DNA from: Morinoia aosen
Taxonomy: Eukaryota; Arthropoda; Malacostraca; Amphipoda; Talitridae
Assembly: GCA_030386875.1 (NCBI GenBank)
Contig: CM059575.1
Span: 42,686,859-42,750,858, forward strand
DNA: 64,000 nt
Direction of reading: 5' to 3'
Below, one piece after another: positions 23,770 through 34,104 of this stretch. The notes under the pieces were generated by a model. It did not search any database, was not told where the DNA came from, and saw nothing but the letters and a program-made list of their open reading frames with translations. Every line of letters begins with the position of its first letter. The first letter of the stretch is position 1. A program made the translations under genes and the position numbers.

Positions 23770-24468
23770 AACAGTTAGAGTTTTGTTGTATGGAGCAGAG
23801 TCCTGGGGGTTGAGAGCAGCCGAGAGGAGGAAGTTGGATGTTTTTGAGATGAAGTGTTTGAGGATCATGTATGGAGTAACGAGAAGAGATAGGATCAGGA
23901 ATGAGTTGGTTAGGGGGCAGACGGGTGTTATCAAAAAGTTGAGCAGACGAGTGGATAAAAAAAGTGCTCGGATGGTTTGGGCATGTTGAAAGAATGAATG
24001 TTGAGCGGCTGGTGAAAAAGATATATATGTCGGAAGTGAGTGGTCTTCGAGCGTGAGGTAGACCACGGATGAGTTGGATGGATGGGGTGAAACGTGCATT
24101 GCATGAGAGGGGTTTGACTGTGGACGTGGCGAGAGGGATGGCTGCGGACAGAAGTGAGTGGGGGCAGTGCATAAGAAGGTAATTTTATTTTCGCCGCGGT
24201 ACTGGAAGTTGCCCGCGTGTGATGGGGTTGACCTGTCCTGTGCTGGGGGAGGGGCTGCATGCAATGAAGCGGTCGGGGTAAACCAGCTATGACTGTCAGG
24301 CCTGACTGTGGAAGGTGGTTGTGCTGGGCTGCTGCTGATCCTGGCAGTTCAGGTGCAGCCAGTGATGCCTCTCTCGCCTCCTAATGACTAAATGTGGTGA
24401 TTGTAGCCTACTGTTGGCTACTCTCCCATAGGGAGGATAAGCCCGGTATATGTATGTATGTAAGTACA
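23770..24468 (+). mobile_element. 5'-truncated LINE fragment inside piggyBac
   Basis: The plus strand reads LLYGAESWGLRAAERRKLDV, then EMKCLRIMYGVTRRDRIRNE, then (across frame breaks) RGRPRMSWMDGVKRAL-like sequence. This is the C-terminal region after the palm/thumb of many animal LINE reverse transcriptases. It ends in a 3' UTR with GGGAGGATAAGCCCGG and a (TATG)n tail. Only the last part of ORF2 is present, as expected of 5'-truncated copies. No clear target duplication was seen. Confidence 0.75.
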
Positions 24469-24784
24469 TTTTTTCATGTCATTATTAGATGATTTTTCTT
24501 ATAAACGTATTATGTTGATGTAATAAAGATGTTTAGAAGCCTTTTTTTATATAAGGATATGTTTTTATATTAATGGAAAGCGTTTATTATATTTTTAGAA
24601 TTTTCATTTTTAAATGTCAGATAGGCCTGAGTGTCTGTAAATATATGTGCCAATATTTCACTCAATTTTCATGCAATCCATTTCAAAATTTTTGTGAGTT
24701 ATCAGTAAGTAATAGATATAATTTCCACAAATTTTTATTGCCCCAGCAGCATTTTTAAACTTTCGGCCTTAATGGGTTAATCCA

Positions 24785-25450
24785 TTAAAATAAATAATAC
24801 ATGGAAATCATTCACCATTTATTCTACCACGTCAATTTCAAAACACAAAACAGGAGGCTACAGGTGTATTTATGTTTTGGAAAATTTAGGTGGCTGCAAA
24901 GCAGAGATTGCATTATATGAATTTTTGAGATTTCTCATTTTTCAACTTGAATTTTCTTTCGTATTCTGGGACAAAATTTTTACATAAGGCGCTTTTTAAC
25001 TTGGATTATTCATTAGTTGGGTCTTTTGTTTGGTAAGGTATGACTGTAATAAGAAAATATACATGTGGGTGCTAAAATTAAGTTAACAATGACCAAAATA
25101 ATATATTTACGACAGTAGAAGTGATAAAAAATTGAAAAATAAAAATTTCATTACATCATTGAAAAATACTATATACCGCATTTAACAAACATGGGCTTAG
25201 GGAAGACATTGCAATGAATGCATTGAATGATAAATTTTGGTTGTCCTGCTTCAAAATTTTCTGTATATGGTAGCATTTATTAGGCCACAAAAGTTGTCAT
25301 ACATTTAATTTAAAATGCAACTATGTAAATTCTCTTAGATATATTTTATTCTTAAGGTAACCAAAATTACTAACCAATCCTAAGGCTATATGAAACATTG
25401 AGTTATAGATTGAAGCTTTGACGAGTTCATAGCTCACTATCTGTCACTTA
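24785..25450. other. AT-rich DNA, no gene seen
   Basis: No feature supported between the piggyBac end and the next TTAA-bounded element. Confidence 0.4.
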
Positions 25451-25536
25451 ACTTAAAGGGAAGCTACTACCCTGGACTTTACTTAATTTACATAATTATA
25501 CAAATTTCACTGTTCACATTTCTATTGCCTCTAGAG

Positions 25537-25757
25537 CAGTGGTTCTTAACCTGGGTTCGATCAAACCCCAGGGGTTCGGTGAGTTGAACCCCTGGGTTTG
25601 GCATGGTTCAGTTTGTGTACTAATACAGTATATAGTTACATACACTTGTTTTGAATTTTGAAGAAAAAAGGACATTTAATTTTTATTGCTGCGAAGGGTT
25701 TGATGAATGCATGGAACTTGTAGGATTCAGCACCTCCAACAAGGTTAAGAACCACTG
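25537..25757. mobile_element. hAT-type MITE, 221 bp
   Basis: Ends CAGTGGTTCTTAACCTGGG (left) and, reversed, CAGTGGTTCTTAACCTTG (right). They are flanked by a perfect 8-bp duplication CTCTAGAG (25529-25536 and 25758-25765), which fits the nTCTAGAn preference of Buster/Charlie-group hAT elements. Non-coding. Confidence 0.93.
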
Positions 25758-25837
25758 CTCTAGAGGAACAAAAATGCATACAGATATGTAAAATTGAATT
25801 CTGAATACATTTGCTTTTATATAATTTTTTGAATTTT

Positions 25838-26570
25838 GCAGTAGAAAAAAGTTATTGCGCAAACATAAAAATAAATACATAAACCAAACATTTCTCACCC
25901 TACAATTGTCAACGTAGAAGCGTGAATTTGATCTCAATTGACGCAGAAAGACCGTGGCAACAGCGTAACAAAGGATATTTTTGAATTTTGAATTAGAAAA
26001 AATTTATGGTTACAAATGTCCAAGAAAATTTTTTCCCCCCAAAAATCCTAGTTTTTTCACAATGAATATATAATTTGGAATATGAATAGAATTCCGCCTC
26101 GTTACGCTGTTCCCACCGTTATACCGCATCGAATGAGACAAAAATCACGCTTCAATATTGAAAAATGTAGAAGGGGTAGGGTTTTGCCAAATTTAGGTAT
26201 ATATATATATACACACATTTGCACAAAAACTTTTTTCTATTGCAAAAAATAAAAAAATTCATAGAAGCAAATGTGTTTATAATTCATCTTTATGTATTGA
26301 TATTCATTTTTGTTTACCTAGCTGCAATAGAAATGCTAAAACTGAAACTTTGAGGATTTTTCTAGAGAACCTTAAATTTTAGGACAAATGTAACCATAAA
26401 TTTTTTTCTAATGCAAAATTTAAAAATATTTTTTGTTATGCTGTTGCCAGTCTTTCGGCATCGAATGAGATCAAAATCATGCTTCTACGTTGACAGTTGT
26501 AGGGTGAGAAATGTTTGGCATATATATATACACATTCTTTTATGTGCATGCACTAACTTTTTTCTATTTC
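25838..26570. repeat. Inverted repeat, arms about 185 bp
   Basis: Arm 25838-26022 pairs with 26381-26570; the shared core is CATTTCTCACCCTACAA and CAACGTAGAAGC. A third, weaker direct copy of part of it lies at 26095-26190 (GCATCGAATGAGACAAAAATC). It belongs to the body of the enclosing TTAA element. No coding. Confidence 0.75.
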
Positions 26571-26727
26571 AAAAAAAACTTTTATTATTCCTTACGTCCT
26601 TATTTTACATGCTGGCAAAGGTTCAGAACGTTCTGTGCTTTGTGATAGGGGGTAACGAGGGAGGAAAGGGGTTGATTCGAATGTAGCTGGTAGTGCCGGA
26701 CAGTCACCGCATTAGACATGAACTAGA

Positions 26728-28461
26728 CAGCCAAGATCCTACCCATCCTGAAGCCCAACAAATCACCCACAGATCCAGCCTCTTACAGACCTATATCACT
26801 TCTGTGCAACCCTTCAAAGATACTAGAGAGGCTGGTTCTTCACAACATCTCACCACACGTCCCACTCTCACCCTCACAACACGGCTTCAGGCAACAACAC
26901 TCCACTAACACTCTCCTCACGCACATGACACAAACAATTCTCGAAGGCCTTAACTCTCCCAAACCTGCGCCATGCACACTGTTAGCTGCCATTGACATAA
27001 GCAAGGCCTTTGACACAGTTCCACGTCACTTACTTATTAACAAAATACTCAACACACACATCCACCATAACTTTCAGAAATGGCTCGCCAATTTTCTTTC
27101 GGGCCGCCATGGCTACACAACATACAACGGCAAGTCCTCCATAACAAAACACTTCACCAACGGAGTACCGCAGGGCTCCGTGCTCTCACCTACACTATTC
27201 AACTTATTCCTCCACGACATACCGGCCCCTACACACCCACAAACACACCTCACATACGCAGACGACCTAACCATCTTCTCCCTACACCCTAAACACGAGA
27301 CCGCCGCCACTCAACTACAAGACTACATCCACATAATAGAGAACTGGCTAGAAACAAACAGACTCAAGGTCTCCGCAAACAAATCCTCACTCACACTCAT
27401 CACACCTTATAATAGAGAATACAACATCCATCCCCACGTCACATTAAACAACACCCCCATCCCCTACACAGACACACCCAAAATCCTTGGAGTTACATTT
27501 GACAGAGGTCTTACGTTCAGCCCACACACTAACAATATCAACACTAAATGCAACACTAGGCTGAACGTCCTCCGAGCACTAACACACACTATATACGGCC
27601 ACTCCAAGGAAGACATAACAACAGTATACAAACAGTTTATCAGACCCATCCTCACTTACGCACACACATCTTGGTACGTAGACACTGCTCGCACACACTT
27701 ACAGAAACTACAGTCCACACAAAACACAGCATTGCGCATTGCCACGGGCTGTACACGATCGACCCCTATAGCACACCTACACGAAGAAGCCCTTGTCCTC
27801 CCCCTCCTTGACCACATGAACACGCTAGGGACAAACTTCTACACCTCCACACAAGACCCTGCCCACCCGCTACACTACATGCAACAACCCCGGCCAACCC
27901 AACGAACATTACACACCACCCCGGCCACACACCTCAGAACACTATATGTCTCCCTCCCTCCCTGCCCCCCTGACACCTCACTACGCACACACATACACAC
28001 ACAGTTCACCTCACGCGCCCTCGCTGCCCTACCCCCTAACTCCCTCCTCGGAGTGAGACCCCCCCCCCGTCCCCTCGACGGAGCGATCCCTCCCCCGGCA
28101 GGATCGAGTCCACCTGGCGCGGCTGCGGTGCGGGCACCACACTTCACTCCCCTCATACATGCACAGAATAGGACTTGCGGAGGACGACAGCTGCGTCTGG
28201 TGCCATGCCAACGTGGGCGATCTTCCGCATGTCCTCCTACACTGTCCCGCCCTACACGCACACCGACACACACACCAGATACATGCACTGGAGCACCTCT
28301 GGACTCGCCCCGCGGACGTCGTGAGGTTTCTGCACGACGCGGGCATCTTCCAGAGGCCCATATAACCACACCCCTCTTCGCCTCGAGCCGGGCCTGGTCT
28401 GGGGCGGCCCTGGCCGCGGCGGACCCCTTCGAGCGGCCGTCGGGGCAAAACAACAACAACA
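26728..28461 (+). mobile_element. Jockey-like LINE, 5'-truncated, with 12-bp TSD
   Basis: A 1734-bp insertion flanked by ACATGAACTAGA at 26716-26727 and 28462-28473, with a (CAA)n 3' tail. It begins inside the reverse transcriptase, so the ORF1 and endonuclease regions were lost on insertion. Composition (C-rich plus strand) is quite unlike the AT-rich host DNA, and the perfect duplication argues for a fairly recent insertion. Confidence 0.92.
26733..28365 (+). pseudogene. LINE reverse transcriptase, truncated
   Basis: The open frame runs KILPILKPNKSPTDPASYRP (fingers), GFRQQHSTNTLL, DISKAFDTVPRHLL (palm, first Asp), NGVPQGSVLSPTLFN, then LTYADDLTIF (the catalytic YADD), and KILGVTFDRGLTFSPH (thumb). 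Near the C run at 28058-28080 the frame shifts by one. The true tail continues as VHLARLRCGHHTSLPSYMHR, then CVWCHANVGDLPHVLLHC (the Cys/His motif of Jockey-group LINEs), ending at 28365. The long frame beyond 28080 is therefore not real protein. With no N-terminus or endonuclease, the copy cannot move itself. Confidence 0.9.
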
Positions 28462-28479
28462 ACATGAACTAGAAATATC

Positions 28480-29110
28480 TGGATTATGTTGTGTTGGTCT
28501 ACTTGACACAGAACTCCTTAGTTCACAGTCTAGCAAAGCTACACAACGTTCTTTGGTTTGTAAGAGGGAAACCGAAGGCGAGAAGGGGAGAAGCGGGTCA
28601 AGGGGATGCCCCAGCGTGCGCTTCTGGAGCGGTAAACGTATCTATGATACCCGTTCCAAACGTCTCTTGATACCAGTGGTATGAATTCCTTCTAGGAACC
28701 ACAACAACTTACAAGAAAAGATATTCATATGTTCAGATCGCTTTCAGAACATCAACCGTGTCAATCTTTCTAAGCAATATAGCTTGCAAATGAAAAAATG
28801 AAAAATTTTCGAAAAGTGTTCTTTCTGAACAGTTGAAAATGAGAAAATAGGGTATTTTCAAAATCTATCTCCTCTGAGGGTAATTATCGTAGAGCAATGA
28901 TTTTGACCTCTTTAAATGCGCAGAAAGTGGCTGCATGACTGGACGGAGAATATATATGAAATTCATAGTACTTTTTTAGTTACATTGGAAAATCTACAGA
29001 AAAAATCCTAATCTTTCAAAAAATGAATTGAAATATCATAAAAACTTAACTTTCACAAATTTTGAATAAATTCTCCGTCCAGCTATTCAGCAACTCTGCG
29101 CATTCAATGA
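28480..29110. other. AT-rich DNA with short inverted repeat
   Basis: AATGCGCAGA...CTGGACGGAGAAT at 28917-28955 reappears inverted at 29066-29107, forming arms around a 110-bp loop. Otherwise no feature. Confidence 0.45.
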
Positions 29111-30486
29111 ACCTTAAGGACACGGTCTGGGTAAGAGAAAAAGTCCATCATTTATGGTTGGATTTTTCTGAAATTTTCACAGTAGGTGTGAAATGATGCA
29201 AAGATCATTTGTTATTTCGACAAAATTTTTGTATCTGCACTGGATTTTTTTAAAATCTACCTTCTACAATTTTGAAGTTACAGAACCAGAACTTCGTTTT
29301 TAGATTGCTTATATGTCTGTATAACCATAAGGGGCTACAAATTTTGATAACTTTTTTTTGTGGATTTTGAGAACATTTTTTTTAAAAAATGTGACCATTT
29401 TTCCTTTTTCTTTTCATGTCGTGTAATTGTCAAAATAATAGATGTATCAAAAAATGTAACCCCTTATGGATACACCTTGCTAAGCCCTATCGATTAGTAT
29501 ATAAACCATTCTTGTAGCTCTACAATTGTGGAAGATACATTTGAGAAACCAATTATCATGTTTCCAGAAAAACGTGTTTTTCACAAAAAAAATGTTTTTC
29601 TTTTTATCTTCTAAACTACAGGATTTTCTACAATGAACTCTTGAGCGTTTGTAGCTCTTTTCAAGCCCTTTTGATTGATATAATTTACATTGCTGTAGCT
29701 CTGTAACTCTGGGAAAAAATATACAACAAAAGACAATACGTGTAATTCTTCAAAACAACCACTTTCTTCATTTTTTCATTTTTTTTTACCAAAATACGTT
29801 TTTTTGTTACGTCAAATCATTTGTTTTATAGCTCTATTCAAGCCTTTTGGATTAGTGCGCTTGCCATAGCTGTAGCTATGATACTGCAGCTGTCATGGAG
29901 CTATGAATGAAAGCTGCGGTATCATAGATAATATGTATAGCAACTCGAGGATGCGTAAATCAATCATATGAGGGGCACCTGCAAGGATTTTAAAATGATT
30001 TACGGAAACAGGGACGTTACAGTTTTCGGCATGGGATCAAACAGAGGACAGTGGAGGAGAACCAAGTGGACGACTGGTTCTACAGCTGCGCCCAGCGTGC
30101 TCGGCTACTCTGGACATAAGAGTACGACAGATGGAACCTATGTACTGTGATTCACAACGTGAACAACTAAACTGGTAAACCACAGAGGAGCACATAGCAG
30201 TGGGCAGCTTATCCTTAAAGCGGACAAAGGAACCGATTGTGAAATTGTTGACTAGAATAGAATGAATTTTATGTTTCCTCTTTTCCTCTTCTCTTCCTCT
30301 TCTTTCTTATCTTTTCCTCTTCTCGTTGCAAATACATGATCATTAGTTTAGGTTTTATAATTTTGTTTTGTTTTATATTTTAGTTTTACATCTACAACTT
30401 TTTCTGTACATGTTGTAGTATTCGTTTGCATAGTATAGTTTTAATTTACTCATTTTCGTTTTGTTTTGTCGCAGAATTCTTTTCTT

Positions 30487-30517
30487 TTCTGAAGATGAAC
30501 TGTTTAGTTTGAAACGT
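30487..30517 (+). ncRNA. Hammerhead-like core, second instance
   Basis: CTGAAGA, then a small hairpin (AACT-GTTT-AGTT), then GAAACG repeats the architecture seen at 3311, again just after a T-rich tract. The same caution applies: the outer stems were not verified. Confidence 0.2.
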
Positions 30518-30635
30518 TCAATTTTATTCATTTAGACTTTACTATTTGTAATAATAAAATGTCAATTCGTACAGTGATTTTTGCCTTGCTTTTCATTTCA
30601 AGAATAAGACGCGTCAATGCGGATTCAGTTTTAGA

Positions 30636-31330
30636 TCATAGATACGGCATAACAGCTAAATTCTGAAATTGTCAAAAATTATAAAAAAATATTTACTTAG
30701 CGTTAGAATGTTTTGTTTGAATAATGGAAGCACTCCGAGTAGCCCATTAACGAACTATAATGCAATTCCCGCAGAGAAACACGCTCAATGGACCCCCAAT
30801 AATGAGGGGGGAGGGTTCAAGGTCACTCCACCACCATCGCTTTCCCCCTCTGGTGGGCGCACTATTCGGAGTAGACGTAAACGGAAAGTACCAATGGAAG
30901 CGCAAGAAAATCCTCTATAAGATGAATATAAAAACAGAAAATCAACACATATCCCGATTTCTATCAAGACGGTCTCCTTCTGCGTTATCATAGATACAGC
31001 AAAACAGCTAAATTCTGAAATTGTCAAAATTTTATAAAAAATGTTCATTCAGTGTTAGAATGTTTTGTTTGAATAATGAAAGCACTTTGAGTAGCCCATG
31101 AACGAACTATATTGCCATTGCTGCAGAGAAACACGCTCAATTAACCCCCAATAATGAGGAGGGAGATGGGTTAAGGTCACGCCACCCCCATCGCTTTCTC
31201 CCCCTCTGGTGGGCGCACTATTCGGAGTAGACGCAAACGGAAAGTACCAATGGAAGCGCAAGAAAATCCTCTATAATATGCATATAAAAACAGAAAATCA
31301 CATATCCTGATTTCTACCCAGGTGGTGTCC
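30636..31330. repeat. Tandem duplication, about 352-bp period
   Basis: Copy A (30636-30979) and copy B (30988-31330) both run from TCATAGATAC to a GGT(G)TCC end, at roughly 90% identity. Both include ATGGACCCCCAATAATGAG-like and GTGGGCGCACTATTCGGAG blocks. Frames through it are short and differ between the copies, so no protein is inferred. Confidence 0.88.
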
Positions 31331-31815
31331 TTAAACATTGCTATACAATAATACTTTTTGGAGGAGATAGCTTTTGAAATTACCCTATTTTTTCAGCAAT
31401 TTGTTCCTATTATCTCAGTAATTAGTTCAAAAATTGAAAGATATTAATGAGACGCATCTGTACCCCTTTGAAAAATATAAACGTATGCCAAATTTCACTG
31501 ATCTAGTTCCCATACAACAAACGTGACAGCCATTTATTTAATTCTGGATAGACGTTCACCTTTAAGTAAAGTCCAGGGTATTAGCTTTCCTTAACTTAGT
31601 AAAGATATAAAGGCCTATAGCAGTTAAGGATACCGTCCGGGATTTTGACCTTTTTACGTCCGATTTGCACGAAAATTGGCCAGTATATGTATTTTTTGAA
31701 AGTTAACCTTTTTTACTCATGTCATTTTTTCAATTTAGGCCATTTTTTTCCAAAGATTAGTTTTTTGATACATTTTAATATATATTCTAAGATGTATCAA
31801 CTCATTGCATTTTGA

Positions 31816-32490
31816 GGTCAATGTGAAGTTTAATGCAATCACGGAAAATAAGAATTCCGATCTTAGGAATCACTAAAGGAACCCATTTAAGAACGTTTTA
31901 CAGGAATGACATTCTGCTCGCTGATGCGTTATTTTCGAATTATTGAACTTTGAAAATGACCTTCGCGCTATAAGGAAACGAGCATGCGAAACGGAATTTA
32001 ACTAATAACGGAAGCTATTACAAACGTAAAGAGGTTGGGTCGTGAAGGGGAGGCACAGTTCTTCTAGTGAAAATTATAAATAAAGCTTCTAACCCACCCA
32101 TTAGGGTGACGACCGCAATCTTGTTTACATCGGCTCCAAGATGGCGACAACCATGGGCACCGCCATCTTGGAACCGATGTCAACAAGATTGCGGTCGTCA
32201 CCCTAATAGGTGGGTTAAAAGCTTTATTTATAATTTTCACTAGAAGAACTGTGCCTCCCCCACACAACTCAACCTCTTTATGTTTGTAATAGGGGGTTAG
32301 CTTCTGTTATTAATTAAATTCCAATGCTTCCTTTCGCGCGTGAAGGCCAATTTCAAAGTTCAATAATTCGAAAATCACGCATCAGCGAGCAGAATGTCAT
32401 TCATGTAAAATGTTCTTAAATGGGTTCCTTTAGTGATTCCTAAGAGCGGAATTTTTATTTTCTGTGATTGCATTAAACTTTACATTGACC
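31816..32490. mobile_element. Fold-back element, copy 1, 675 bp
   Basis: Nearly the whole element is one inverted repeat (arms about 330 bp) from GGTCAATGTGAAGTTTA to TAAACTTTACATTGACC, centred on CCATCTTGG/CCAAGATGG near 32140. An exact 8-bp duplication CATTTTGA (31808-31815 and 32491-32498) flanks it. The 8-bp target and GG-starting ends would suit hAT, P or Merlin groups; without a transposase the group is open. Confidence 0.92.
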
Positions 32491-33387
32491 CATTTTGATG
32501 GTAGAACAAAATCAAAGACAGTTTTAGAATCCTTGAAGCATTTCTAACAAAGTTATAATTTAAAATTTTAACATTTTGAAAAACAATTTCTGTGATAAGC
32601 GATACTTTATAATAAAATCATAAGCAATTATTTTTAAGTTTGAAGCCGTATAACTTTTTTTGTTTTCTAAAATTTGGGAGAGTCTAATTTTAACTTTGTT
32701 AGAAATGTTTCAAGGATTTCAAAACTGTCTTTGGTTTTGTTCTAGCATTAAAACTCAATGAGTTGATACAGTTTGAATGTTGAAAGGTATATGTTTTGAG
32801 TATAAACCATAATAAAATTTTTGTTGAAGTGTAATATAATGAATAATTTATGTAACTGAATTCAGTTTTAATTTTTATTTCGATAATTTCCATGCGTAAC
32901 CACATATTCATACTGTGAATTGTGATTTCCAAAAAAAAAAAAATTTTATATACATAAAAATTATGAAATTCTTCATTTTCAGTCTGATTCTTATGAAATT
33001 TGACTATAATATGTTACTTTTGAAAAGAAACACAATTTCTTCTATTCATTTTTTTGATTCAGGCCTTAGTTTTTGAGTTCATTTTCATGGATATTTCAAA
33101 ATGTATCAACTCATTGAGTTTTGCTGTTAGAACATAACCAGACACTGTTTTAGAATCTATGAAACATTTCCAACAAAAGTGTGTTGGGAAACTATCCATT
33201 TCCCTTTATATTTTCTGTTTATATGGGGTCAAAATCAGGTTGAAAATTCAAGATTTTTGTCCCATCAAACCCCCTCTGGGTGGCGATTTATTGTCCGTAG
33301 CACCATAAAATTTTAGAACCAAATAGTCCACCATCTAAGGGTTCTTTTCCAACAATAACATGAAAAATGCTAACCGGACCAACAGGG

Positions 33388-34062
33388 GGTCAATGTGAAG
33401 TTTCATGCAATCACGGAAAATAATAATGCCGATCCCAGGAATCACTAAAGGAACACATTTCAGAACGTTTTACATGAATGACATTCTGCTCGCTGATGCG
33501 TTATTTTCGAATAATTGAACTTTGAAGTTGGCCTTGGCGCCAAAGGAAGCGAGCGCGTGAAACGGAATTTAATTAATAACGGAAGCTATTACAAACGTAA
33601 AGAGGTTGGGTCGTGAGGGGGAGGCACAGTTCTTCTAGTGAAAATTATAAATAAAGCTTCTAATCCACCCATTAGGGTGACGACCGCAATCTTGTTGACA
33701 TCGGGTCCAAAATGGCGGCGCCCATGGTGGTCGCCATGCTAGACCCGATGTAAACAAGATTGCGGTCGTCACCCTAATGGGTGGTTTAGAAGCTTTATTT
33801 ATACTTTTCACTAAAAAAACTGTGGCTACCCCTCACGACCCAACCTCTTTACGTTTGTATTAGGGGGTTAGCTTCCGTTTTTAATTAAATTACGCTCGCT
33901 TCCTTGGGCGCGCGATGGCCAACTTCAAAGTTCAATAATTCGAAAATAACGCATCAGCGAGCAGAATTTTGTTCCTGAAAAACGTTCTTAAATGGGTTCC
34001 TTTAGTGATTGCTTGGAATATAATTATCAATTTCCGTGATTGCATGAAACTTCACATTGACC
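33388..34062. mobile_element. Fold-back element, copy 2, 675 bp
   Basis: Same family and exactly the same length as copy 1, with ends GGTCAATGTGAAGTTTC and the complement, and an exact 8-bp duplication CAACAGGG (33380-33387 and 34063-34070). The central loop differs (CCCATGGTGGTCGCCATG). Confidence 0.92.
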
Positions 34063-34104
34063 CAACAGGGGCCTGGCAAGGGCTTCGGACGGTATCCTTA
34101 AGGC

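Larger units (their letters stand above)
21531..24776 (+). mobile_element. piggyBac-like element with both ends
   Basis: Flanked by TTAA at 21527-21530 and 24777-24780. Inverted ends are CCCATTAGGGCCG (left) and, reversed, CCCATTAAGGCCG (right), matching at 12 of 13 positions. The 3246 bp hold a decayed transposase (22034-23735) and a nested LINE fragment (about 23770-24468) between the transposase and the right end. Without the LINE the element would be about 2.5 kb, normal for piggyBac. The intact ends and target duplication could still be mobilised by a transposase supplied from elsewhere. Confidence 0.92.
29118..31330. mobile_element. TTAA-bounded element, 2.2 kb
   Basis: TTAA at 29114-29117 and 31331-31334. 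Ends GGACACGGTCTGGGTA (left) and, reversed, GGACACCACCTGGGTA (right) match at 13 of 16 positions and resemble the GGATACCGTCCGGG ends of the element at 31628-34097. No transposase recognised. It contains a hammerhead-like motif (30487-30517) and a tandem duplication (30636-31330). It is nested inside the element at 25457-31590. Confidence 0.6.
25457..31590. mobile_element. Large TTAA-bounded composite element
   Basis: TTAA at 25453-25456 and 31591-31594 flank inverted ends: AGGGAAGCTACTACCCTGG on the left and GGAAAGCTAATACCCTGG read inward on the right, both continuing ACTTTACTTAA. About 28 bp match with two or three changes. Inside lie a hAT MITE, a fold-back, a LINE and another TTAA element, so most of the 6.1 kb is later insertion. 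No transposase was recognised. It is probably a non-autonomous piggyBac/Kolobok-type element that served as a landing site. Confidence 0.6.
31628..34097. mobile_element. TTAA-bounded element, 2.5 kb
   Basis: TTAA at 31624-31627 and 34098-34101. Perfect 12-bp inverted ends GGATACCGTCCG. The body holds three related segments (31790-32565 minus its insertion, 32690-32790 reversed, 33060-33190), each with GTATCAACTCATTG, plus two fold-back insertions. No transposase frame was found. Confidence 0.68.

Noticed and set aside
23632-24264. 210-codon minus-strand frame
   Set aside because: It is antisense to the LINE fragment (plus-strand RT motifs are clear), with Pro/His/Ser-rich shadow composition.
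28080-28472. C-terminal 130 codons of the 515-codon LINE frame
   Set aside because: The true LINE tail with its Cys/His motif is in the neighbouring frame; this part is out-of-frame sequence ending in (AAC)n.
27875-28536. Long minus-strand frames (196 and 139 codons)
   Set aside because: Antisense shadows of the GC-rich LINE tail; no domain.
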